From Cellulomonas sp. SLBN-39 (GTDB lineage Bacteria > Actinomycetota > Actinomycetes > Actinomycetales > Cellulomonadaceae): DNA of 64,000 nucleotides. Position 1 is the stretch's first letter. Each line of letters starts with the position of its first letter. Positions 25,329 to 32,276 of this stretch are shown piece after piece. The translations under genes and the position numbers were made by a program. Where the stretch lies: NCBI RefSeq assembly GCF_006715865.1, contig NZ_VFOA01000001.1, positions 2,790,001 to 2,854,000 on the forward strand. The letters are read 5' to 3'. The notes beneath the pieces were generated by a model, which saw only the letters and a program-made list of their open reading frames with translations, did no database searches and was not told the origin of the DNA.

Positions 25329-26120
25329 ATGACGACCCGCGCCGACGACCCCGCCGCACCCGTCCCGACCGCGGCGCCGCCGGCGGGCGCCGGTGCGGAC
25401 GCCGCCGAGGTCCCTGCCGAGGTCACCGGCCAGGACGCCGCCGACGCGGTCGAGGTCCTCGGCCTCGTCGCGGCCCTCGAGCACCGGGCGTTCGTGCGGC
25501 TCGCCGCCGACACCGCGCAGGCCCCCGACGTCGAGCAGGCCCTGGCGCTGAGCCGGTTCGCCGCCGCGTGCACCGGCCGGCGGGACCGGGTCCTGGCCCG
25601 CATCGACGAGCTCGGCGGCGACCCCGTCGCAGCCCTGGCGCGCTTCGACCAGGTGCTCGACGAGTTCGACGACCGCACGCCGTCGAGCACCTGGTGGGAG
25701 CGGCTGCTCAAGGCCTACGTCGGGTACGGCGTCGCCGACGACTTCTGCCGGCTCGCCTCGCGCGGCCTCGACCCCCGCTCGCGCGATCTCGTCGCCGAGC
25801 TCCTCGAGGACGCCTCGCACGCCGAGCTCGTGGTCCGCGAGCTCGACCGCGCGTGCGCCGACGACGAGGTCCTCACGTCCCGGCTCGCCCTGTGGGGGCG
25901 GCGCCTGGTGGGCGAGGCCCTCAACGTCGTGCAGCGGGTCGTGCAGCAGCGTCCCGGCGTGGCCCGCGCCGTCGACCGCGCCACCGCGGACGAGCCTGTC
26001 CCGACGTCCGCGCAGACGGCGCCGGTCGCCGACGTGCCGGCGCAGGCCCCGGCACGCGTCATCAACGAGCTGACCGCCGAGCACACCCGGCGCATGTCCC
26101 GCCTGCACCTGACGGCCTGA
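25329..26120 (+). CDS. Ferritin-like (MiaE-related) di-iron-fold protein
   Basis: 263 residues. After a 35-residue Ala/Pro lead-in, four helices carry spaced acidic/His residues (LVAALEHRAFVRLA, ELLEDASHAELVVREL) as in ferritin-like hydroxylases. In actinobacteria this family commonly lies beside an RhlE-type helicase gene, as here. Substrate is unknown. ATG lies six bases after TACGAT, a leaderless-type start. Confidence 0.75.
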   Translation: MTTRADDPAAPVPTAAPPAGAGADAAEVPAEVTGQDAADAVEVLGLVAALEHRAFVRLAADTAQAPDVEQALALSRFAAACTGRRDRVLARIDELGGDPVAALARFDQVLDEFDDRTPSSTWWERLLKAYVGYGVADDFCRLASRGLDPRSRDLVAELLEDASHAELVVRELDRACADDEVLTSRLALWGRRLVGEALNVVQRVVQQRPGVARAVDRATADEPVPTSAQTAPVADVPAQAPARVINELTAEHTRRMSRLHLTA

Positions 26121-26642
26121 CGGGCTCCGCACCTCTGCGCCGCAGACGCGCCTGACGGCTCACCACCGACTGGCTGTCCTGACCGGAGACGTTGGTCGAG
26201 CGGGGTGCGACGCGCTGATGCCGTGATGGTGCGAGGAGCCTGCCGCGGTGGAGCGGAGCTGCTCAGGTGTCCACGTCGCTCGCAGGAGGCCCTCGTGGTC
26301 CGCGCTCATGCCGCCCTGACGAGACCGCTGCGACCGCCGGCGGTGTCCTGCGCCGGGCGGCGTCCTGGTTCGCCGAGCGCGGGATCACCGTCGAGCGGGT
26401 GCTGTCCGCCAACGGCTCGCCCCACATCTCCGACCCGGGGCGCGGGACCTGCACCGGCCTGGCGGTCGAGCGCCGCCGCGACCGGCCCCACGCCGCCCGC
26501 GGGAACACGCCACCCATCACCCGATTGACCACCATGCCCGGTCGGTGCAGCTAGGCGGATTGAGCGAGGCGCACCGACCGACGACTCGGGTCCGTAGGGG
26601 TAATGTTAGAATCGGAACGACCGTCGGCGGAGGTGGGTATCA
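26121..26642. other. Left part of the accessory insertion, with an IS remnant
   Basis: 522 bases that lack an intact gene. They contain the decayed IS481-type transposase fragment (about 26267-26540) and, at the right end, sequence of lower GC with a TAGAAT hexamer (26607-26612) before the small membrane-protein gene. Confidence 0.5.
26267..26540 (+). pseudogene. IS481-family transposase remnant
   Basis: The translation LRRAASWFAERGITVERVLS followed by ANGS is close to the conserved RNase-H-fold segment of IS481 transposases (usually ...WFAARGVTVERVLTDNGS). The next part, CTGLAVERRRDRPHAARGN, matches the family's downstream RRTRPYRPQTNGK block with decay, and the catalytic Asp-Asn is degraded to Ala-Asn. 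There is no start, no N-terminal half and no catalytic residues, so it is a dead fragment. No terminal repeats were found. Confidence 0.65.
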
Positions 26643-27083
26643 GTGCAATTGATGGATAGCTTGACGACGGTCGTTAGCCCCACGTCGGCGATTCTTGCCC
26701 GAGTGGTCGCCTGGATGAGCGACCGAGGAAGGGCTGAGGAGCACTATCGGATCTGGCGCTCACATTGGACCGACGAGCCGATCAAGGGGTACGCCAAGGC
26801 GCACGCCTTCGAGACCGCGATCTACTGGACCGTGGCTGCGGCCCCCGTGCTGTTCGTCGCCGCCCTGCTCGATGCACTCTTGTCGAGTCTTGTGAGCCCT
26901 GTCCGTACCGGTGGCATCTATGAGTTTTCTATGTGGTTCGTGGCTGGTCAGGTTCTCGCGAGATGGGTGATCTATCTGTCTGTCGACAGAAGTTCCACCT
27001 CCCGTGCGGCCACCAAGGTGACGACTGGCGTTCTTCTCGACGTCTTCATCGTGCTGGCGATCGGCCTGGGGTACATGCTCTAG
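26643..27083 (+). CDS. Orphan small membrane protein
   Basis: 146 residues. A soluble N-terminus with a charged helix (RGRAEEHYRIWRSHWTDEPI) is followed by three hydrophobic segments (AIYWTVAAAPVLFVAALLDA, FSMWFVAGQVLARWVIYL, GVLLDVFIVLAIGLGYML). Not recognised. GGAGG lies nine bases before the GTG; an in-frame ATG at 26652 is an alternative. Base composition is lower in GC than the neighbours and third positions are mixed, in line with recent acquisition. Confidence 0.6.
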   Translation: MQLMDSLTTVVSPTSAILARVVAWMSDRGRAEEHYRIWRSHWTDEPIKGYAKAHAFETAIYWTVAAAPVLFVAALLDALLSSLVSPVRTGGIYEFSMWFVAGQVLARWVIYLSVDRSSTSRAATKVTTGVLLDVFIVLAIGLGYML

Positions 27084-27121
27084 CGGTCGTCGCTGTCACC
27101 CTGAGTCGCGCCGGTCCGGTT

Positions 27122-27346
27122 TCAGTCCATGTCGTTGCGCGGTGCGTAGTACACGGTGATGGACGGCCAGTCGCCATCAGCAGTGATCTCGTTGTGGAGG
27201 ACCAGGTCGGTGACTTGAATGTCTCCGAGTTCCTCGATGGACTCAGCGACGGCTCGAAGTAGTGCCGGGTAGTTCGCCTGGTCGGGCCCGGCGGGGTTCC
27301 CCCGGGAGAATGTAAAAGAAAGCCACGGTGAGGGTGTGTCGTTCAT
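27122..27346 (-). CDS. Orphan small acidic protein
   Basis: 74 residues, no membrane segment, net acidic: NYPALLRAVAESIEELGDIQ, then VTDLVLHNEITADGDWPSIT and VYYAPRND. The even alternation suggests an alpha/beta fold. I do not recognise the family. GAGG lies about 10 bases before the ATG. It lies in the accessory insertion, convergent with the membrane-protein gene (38-base gap). Confidence 0.55.
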   Translation of the reverse strand: MNDTPSPWLSFTFSRGNPAGPDQANYPALLRAVAESIEELGDIQVTDLVLHNEITADGDWPSITVYYAPRNDMD

Positions 27347-27564
27347 GGCATGCGTCCTCGAGGAGAACTAGTTTTCGCTGGACATGTCGGCGGCGACTGC
27401 TGGGAGCCTGCGACCCGCATTCTGGACAGCTGCAGTGCGGTGATCACATGCCCCGCGGTAGCGGTGGTCTGGAAGTCCTCGACCGGGATTGCGGCTCGGT
27501 CGTCAAGGCCGCGGTTGCGCCCGACAAGCTGACCGAGGGCTTTGATCACGAGATCGGTGGACAA
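27343..27564 (-). CDS. Possible decayed small gene upstream of the orphan protein
   Basis: A 73-codon frame starting at TTG (27564, AGGAG nine bases upstream) or 68 codons from GTG (27549). Its stop overlaps the ATG of the 74-residue gene (ATGA), which favours a real operon. The first two thirds (LVIKALGQLVGRNRGLDDRA) have coding-like third positions; the end (TCPAKTSSPRGRMP) does not. It may be a frameshifted remnant. Confidence 0.3.
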   Translation of the reverse strand: MSTDLVIKALGQLVGRNRGLDDRAAIPVEDFQTTATAGHVITALQLSRMRVAGSQQSPPTCPAKTSSPRGRMP

Positions 27565-27865
27565 CCTTGAGCTCTCCTGCCTCGGCCGGCAGCTGGCGAA
27601 GGCGCACTCGTCCAGATTCAGACCAGCTCGTCCAGCGTGAGCGGGTGGGGCGTGCGCGAGTCCAAGAGACAAGGGCGGCCGGAGGTCCGAGCTGCGCCGT
27701 TGCCTCGGCCACGAGGTGTGTCTGCTCGTCCACCGGGTTCTCGGCCGATGGGCCCGGGGGTGATGGGCGGGGGCAGCCTGCTGCTCGTGCCTCGGATGAC
27801 GGGAGCGACGACGGGCGCCGCCCGGCCGGGGCCGGGGCGACGCCCGTGAGCATGCAGCGATGCGG
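27565..27865. other. Right part of the accessory insertion, no supported gene
   Basis: About 300 bases where all frames look like chance. Towards the right end GC rises again and a hairpin (27811-27847) precedes the DUF3107 stop, so the boundary of the insertion probably lies between about 27650 and 27800. Confidence 0.4.
27811..27847 (-). terminator. Hairpin downstream of the DUF3107 gene
   Basis: ACGGGCG (27811-27817) pairs with CGCCCGT (27841-27847) around an inner G+C-only arm; 19 bases past the leftward DUF3107 stop. Confidence 0.5.
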
Positions 27866-28090
27866 TCAGATCGCGCCGAAGCCGACCCGGCCCTTGCTCT
27901 CCGCGCCGATCTCGACGTAGCCGATCGACGCCGTCGGGACGATGACGCGGCGGCCGCGCACGTCGGTCAGCTCGAGCGTCGGGCGGCCGGCGAGCGCGGC
28001 GTTGACGGCGGCGGTCACCTGCTCGGCGCTCTGGTCGGACTCGATCGTGATCTCACGCGTGAGGTGCTGCACGCCGATCGTGATGTCCAC
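27866..28090 (-). CDS. DUF3107 protein
   Basis: 74 residues, the full length of the family: VDITIGVQHLTREITIESDQ, then SAEQVTAAVNAAL and a terminal IGYVEIGAESKGRVGFG. Mycobacterial members (Rv3208A, TB9.4) are known only as small immunogenic proteins of unknown function. GTG start has GGAGAC about 6 bases upstream. It lies 62 bases after the TetR gene, the same order as in mycobacteria. Confidence 0.9.
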   Translation of the reverse strand: MDITIGVQHLTREITIESDQSAEQVTAAVNAALAGRPTLELTDVRGRRVIVPTASIGYVEIGAESKGRVGFGAI

Positions 28091-28152
28091 GGGTGTCTCC
28101 TTCGGCCCTCGGCCCGGTGCGGGTGCGCGCCGGGCGCTGCTCGGCGTCGATC

Positions 28153-28821
28153 CTAAGCGCCCTCGTGCGTGACGTCGGGCCGCAGCAGCCCCGCCACGCC
28201 GCGCCACACCAGCGCGGACACCAGGGCGACCACGTGCGCGGGGTCGGTGTGCCGGGCGTGCCGCCACCAGTACGTGGCCGCGCCCTGGGCGGTGCTGATG
28301 AGCGTCGCGGCGAGCACGTCGGCGTCCTCGGCCGGCAGCGTGGTCACCTGCAGGAGCACGTCGCGGATGCGGTGCGCGGCCTCGACGGGCCCGCGCTCGA
28401 CGCGGGCGCGCACGTCGGCGTCGTGCGTCACGTCGGACTCGAAGAGCAGCGCCGACGCCTCGCCGGCGACCTGGACGAAGTCGAGGTACGCGGCCACGAC
28501 GGCCGCCACGACACGTCGTCCCTGGCCGGGCTCGACCGGCCCGCGCTCGACGGGCTCCACGGCCCGCTCCACCGCGGCACGCAGCGTCTCGCCCTGGGCG
28601 TCGACGACGGCGAGGTACAGGTCGAGCTTGGACGGGAAGTGGCGGTACAGGACGGGCTTGGAGACCTCGGCGCGGTCGGCGATGTCGTCCATCGAGACGT
28701 GGTGGAAGCCCTCGGACGCGAACAGGTGCTGGGCGACCGCGAGGAGCTGGGACCTGCGCTCGGCGCGCGCCATGCGCGGGCCGCGGTGGCGACCCGCCGT
28801 GGGGGGCTCGGCGTCGGTCAT
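28153..28821 (-). CDS. TetR-family transcriptional regulator
   Basis: 222 residues. HTH at about 25-65: VAQHLFASEGFHHVSMDDIA, then EVSKPVLYRHFPSKLDLYLA. The ligand domain ends in YWWRHARHTDPAHVVALVSA. Position and layout correspond to Rv3208 of mycobacteria. ATG is six bases after TACGAT, leaderless type. It is divergent from the adnA gene (170-base gap) and may control DUF3107 and itself; no clear palindrome was found. Confidence 0.88.
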   Translation of the reverse strand: MTDAEPPTAGRHRGPRMARAERRSQLLAVAQHLFASEGFHHVSMDDIADRAEVSKPVLYRHFPSKLDLYLAVVDAQGETLRAAVERAVEPVERGPVEPGQGRRVVAAVVAAYLDFVQVAGEASALLFESDVTHDADVRARVERGPVEAAHRIRDVLLQVTTLPAEDADVLAATLISTAQGAATYWWRHARHTDPAHVVALVSALVWRGVAGLLRPDVTHEGA

Positions 28822-28991
28822 CTGGCGATCGTAGCCAGGGCGCGCGCCCGACCGGCCTGCGACCTGCCGGGACGTGCCGTCCGGCGTGCTGCCGGACCAG
28901 CTGCCCGGGGCCCGTCCCGCCCCGGACCGACGTGCACCGCCGGTGCGCCGGCGCGCGCGGGTGTCGGTGGCCCGTGGTCTCATCGGACATC

Positions 28992-31900
28992 GTGACGACC
29001 CCGACGACCACCCGGCTCCTGCGCCCGACCGTCGAGGCGCCCGTCGCCCTCGACGCGCAGCAGCAGGCGGCCGTCGACCGGGTCGTGGCGGGTGCCGACG
29101 CCGCGGTCCTGGTGACCGGGGCGCCGGGGACGGGGCGCACCACGGTCGGGATCGAGGCCGTCGTGGCGGCCGTGGACGCGGGTCTGGCGCCCGACGACGT
29201 GCTCGTGCTGACCGCGGACCGGCGCACCGCCGGCGAGCTGCGCGACCGGCTCACCGCCCGGCTGGGTCGCACCAGCGGGCGTCCGCTGGTGCAGACGCCG
29301 GCCGCCGTGGCGTTCGCGGTGCTGCGGGCCCGTGCGGCCGCGCTCGGCGAGCCCTCGCCCGTGCTCGTCTCGGGCCCGGAGCAGGACGTCGTGCTGGGCG
29401 AGCTCCTCGCGGGGCACGCCGCCGGCGACGGCCTCGGCCCCGTGTGGCCGCCGTCGGTGCCGGAGCAGGCGCTGACCGCCCGGGCGTTCCGCGACGAGCT
29501 GCGCGACCTGCTCATGCGTGCCGCCGAGCGGGGCCTGGACCCCGGGGACCTGGCCGCGCTGGGCCGCAGCGCGGACCGGCCCGAGTGGGTCGCCGCCGCG
29601 CACCTGTACGGCGAGTACCTCGACGTCATGACCCTGGCGACGTCGACGCCCGACGCGGGGGAGCGGCTCGACCCGGCGGTCGTCGTGGACACGGCGGTCG
29701 CGGCCCTGCGGCACTGGGAGGACGACGTGCCCGGCACGCCGCGGCCCGCCCGGCGGCTCGTGGTCGTCGACGACCACCAGGAGACCACCGCCGCCACGGC
29801 GCGGCTGCTGCGCGCGCTGGCCGACGACGGCGCCCGGCTGCTGCTGCTGGGCGACCCCGACGTCGCCGTGCAGACCTTCCGCGGCGGCCAGCCCGGGCTC
29901 GTGGCGCGCGCGGCGGTCACCGGCCGCGGGCTCGGCGAGCTCGGGGCCGCGCACGTCGTGCTCCGCACCGTCTGGCGCCAGAGCGTGGCGCTGCGCGCCG
30001 TGACCGCCCGCATCACCGACCGCGTCCCGGTCGCGGGGACCGCCGCGCACCGTCGCGTCGACGTCGCGCCGTCCTGCGCCGCCGGCCCTCCGGCCCAGGT
30101 CGCGGTGCTGCCCAGCGCCGCGCAGGAGGCCGCGTGGGTCGCGCACGCGCTGCGCCGCAGCCACCTGCAGGACGGCGTGCCGTGGGACGCGATGGCGGTC
30201 GTCGCCCGCTCCGGCACCCGGGTCACCGCCCTGCGACGGGCGCTCGCGCAGGCCGGCGTGCCCGTCAGCGTGCTCGGCAGCGACGTCCCGCTGCGCGACG
30301 AGCCGGCCGTGCGCCCGCTGCTCGACCTGGTGCGCGTCGCCGCAGGCGCGCCGCTGGACGCCGAGACCGCCGCCCGGCTGGCCTGCTCGCCCGTCGGCGG
30401 GCTGGACGCCGTCGGGCTGCGCCGCGTGCGCCGCGCGCTGCGCGCCGAGGAGCTCGCGGCCGGCGGCGGACGCTCGAGCGACGCCCTGCTCGTCGAGGTC
30501 CTCGACGCCCCCGGGCGCGCGGTGACCCTGCCCTCGCACGTGGGACGGCCCGTGGACCGGCTCGCCGCGGTGGTCGCCGCCGGGCGGGCTGCTGCGCAGG
30601 CGCCCGGCGCCGACGTCGAGTCGGTGCTGTGGGCGGTCTGGGACCGGGCCGGGCTCGCCGAGACGTGGCGCCGGGTCGCGCTCGCGGGCGGGGCGTCCGG
30701 CGAGCGGGCCGACCGCGACCTCGATGCGGTCCTCGCGCTGTTCCGTGCGGCCGAGACGTTCGTCGACCGCAACCCCCGGGCCACGCCGGAGGCGTTCGTC
30801 ACCTGGGTCGAGGACCAGGACCTGCCCGCGGACTCCCTGGCGGCGCGCTCGCGGACCGCGGGCGTCGGTGTGCTCACGCCCCCGGGCGCGGCCGGGCGGT
30901 CCTGGGACGTGGTGGCCGTCGTCGGCGTGCAGGAGGGCACGTGGCCCGACCTGCGGCTGCGGGACTCGATGCTCGGCGCGCAGGCCCTGGTCGCGGCCGT
31001 GGCAGGCCGCGAGCCGGACGCCCCGGCCGACGCCCGCGCCGCGGTCCTGGCCGACGAGCTGCGCTCCTTCGCGCTCGCGTGCTCCCGGGCCCGCACCCGG
31101 CTGCTGGTGACGGCGGTCGCCGACCAGGACGACTCCCCGTCGCCGTTCCTCGACCTCGTGCAGCCCCCGCCGGCCGACGGCCCGGACCCGCGCCGCACGA
31201 GCGCCCCGGCCCCGCTGGACCTGCGCGGCCTCGTCGCCCGGCTGCGCGCGCACCTCGAGCGGACCGCCCGCGAGCACGGCACGCCCGACCCGGCGGCGGC
31301 GCGCACCCTCGCGCGGCTCGCCGTCGTCGGCATCCCCGGCGCCGACCCCGACCGGTGGTTCGGGCTGCCCGAGCCGTCGAGCGACGAGCCGCTGTGGTCC
31401 GACGGCGAGAAGGTGCCCGTCTCGCCGTCGAAGGTCGAGACGGCGCAGCGGTGCGCGCTGCGCTGGGCCCTGGAGGCCGCGGGCGGCACGCCGTCGCAGT
31501 CGTGGAGCCAGTCGCTGGGCACTCTCGTGCACGCCATCGCCCAGGAGCACCCGCGTGGCGACCGCCCCACCCTCGCCGCCGAGCTCGACCGGCGCTGGCC
31601 CGAGCTGGGCCTCGGCGACGGGTGGGCGTCGCTGTCCGCGCGCCGCCGCGCCGACGCGATGATCGACCGGCTCGCGGTGCACCTGCGGACCAGCGGCGCC
31701 CCCGTGCTCGTCGAGGCGGACTTCGTGCTCGAGACCGACCGGGCGCTCGTGCGCGGGTCGATGGACCGGGTCGAGCTCGCGGACGTCGGTGGTGGGACGG
31801 CCCGCGGCGAGGACGCGCCCGGCGGCGAGGGCGCGCCCGGCGGCGACGACGCGCCCGGCGGTGACGACGCGCCCGCCGCCGTGGACGCCGCCGTGCCGCC

Positions 31901-32276
31901 GTCCGCCGTGCGGGTCGTCGACCTCAAGACCGGCACCCGGGTGCCGACCGTCGCGCAGACGGCCGAGCACCCCCAGCTCGGCCTCTACCAGCTCGCGGTC
32001 GACGCCGGTGCCGTGCCGGGCCTGCCCGAGGGCACCACGAGCGCGGGCGCCGCCCTGGTGTTCGTCGCGTCCGGCACGCGCGGACCCACGACGCGCGAGC
32101 AGGACGCGCTCGGCCCGGAGACCGACGGGCCGTCGTGGGCGCGGGCCCTCGTCGACGACGTCGCCGACCAGATGGCCGCCGCGCAGTTCGAGGCGCGCGG
32201 CAACGAGCTGTGCGACCGGTGCCCGGTGCGCCGGTCCTGCCCGCTGCGCGCCGAGGGCGGGCAGGTCGTCGCATGA
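28992..32276 (+). CDS. adnA: AdnA-type helicase-nuclease subunit
   Basis: 1094 residues. An N-terminal UvrD-like motor and a C-terminal RecB-like nuclease. Walker A reads GAPGTGRTT with Arg49 in place of the catalytic Lys, and motif II reads VVVDDHQ with Asp for Glu, so the motor is probably weak or inactive. Nuclease motifs GSMDRVEL, VVDLKTG and QLGLYQLA are intact. One Cys (TAQRCALRW) plus three C-terminal Cys (CDRCPVRRSCP) suggest an iron-sulfur cluster as in AddB. AdnAB resects double-strand breaks in actinobacteria. GTG at 28992 starts just before the conserved core. Overlaps adnB by ATGA. Confidence 0.88.
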   Translation: MTTPTTTRLLRPTVEAPVALDAQQQAAVDRVVAGADAAVLVTGAPGTGRTTVGIEAVVAAVDAGLAPDDVLVLTADRRTAGELRDRLTARLGRTSGRPLVQTPAAVAFAVLRARAAALGEPSPVLVSGPEQDVVLGELLAGHAAGDGLGPVWPPSVPEQALTARAFRDELRDLLMRAAERGLDPGDLAALGRSADRPEWVAAAHLYGEYLDVMTLATSTPDAGERLDPAVVVDTAVAALRHWEDDVPGTPRPARRLVVVDDHQETTAATARLLRALADDGARLLLLGDPDVAVQTFRGGQPGLVARAAVTGRGLGELGAAHVVLRTVWRQSVALRAVTARITDRVPVAGTAAHRRVDVAPSCAAGPPAQVAVLPSAAQEAAWVAHALRRSHLQDGVPWDAMAVVARSGTRVTALRRALAQAGVPVSVLGSDVPLRDEPAVRPLLDLVRVAAGAPLDAETAARLACSPVGGLDAVGLRRVRRALRAEELAAGGGRSSDALLVEVLDAPGRAVTLPSHVGRPVDRLAAVVAAGRAAAQAPGADVESVLWAVWDRAGLAETWRRVALAGGASGERADRDLDAVLALFRAAETFVDRNPRATPEAFVTWVEDQDLPADSLAARSRTAGVGVLTPPGAAGRSWDVVAVVGVQEGTWPDLRLRDSMLGAQALVAAVAGREPDAPADARAAVLADELRSFALACSRARTRLLVTAVADQDDSPSPFLDLVQPPPADGPDPRRTSAPAPLDLRGLVARLRAHLERTAREHGTPDPAAARTLARLAVVGIPGADPDRWFGLPEPSSDEPLWSDGEKVPVSPSKVETAQRCALRWALEAAGGTPSQSWSQSLGTLVHAIAQEHPRGDRPTLAAELDRRWPELGLGDGWASLSARRRADAMIDRLAVHLRTSGAPVLVEADFVLETDRALVRGSMDRVELADVGGGTARGEDAPGGEGAPGGDDAPGGDDAPAAVDAAVPPSAVRVVDLKTGTRVPTVAQTAEHPQLGLYQLAVDAGAVPGLPEGTTSAGAALVFVASGTRGPTTREQDALGPETDGPSWARALVDDVADQMAAAQFEARGNELCDRCPVRRSCPLRAEGGQVVA
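31806..31877 (+). repeat. 18-base tandem repeat inside adnA
   Basis: Four units of 18 bases (GGCGAGGACGCGCCCGGC and variants at 31806, 31824, 31842, 31860) encode GEDAPG/GEGAPG/GDDAPG/GDDAPA. The array lies between the nuclease strands GSMDRVEL and VVDLKTG, a surface-loop position. Confidence 0.85.

Noticed and set aside
27866-31936. A 1356-codon leftward open frame opposite adnA
   Set aside because: Shadow of adnA; only its end, in the DUF3107 region, is a real gene, with its own start at 28090.
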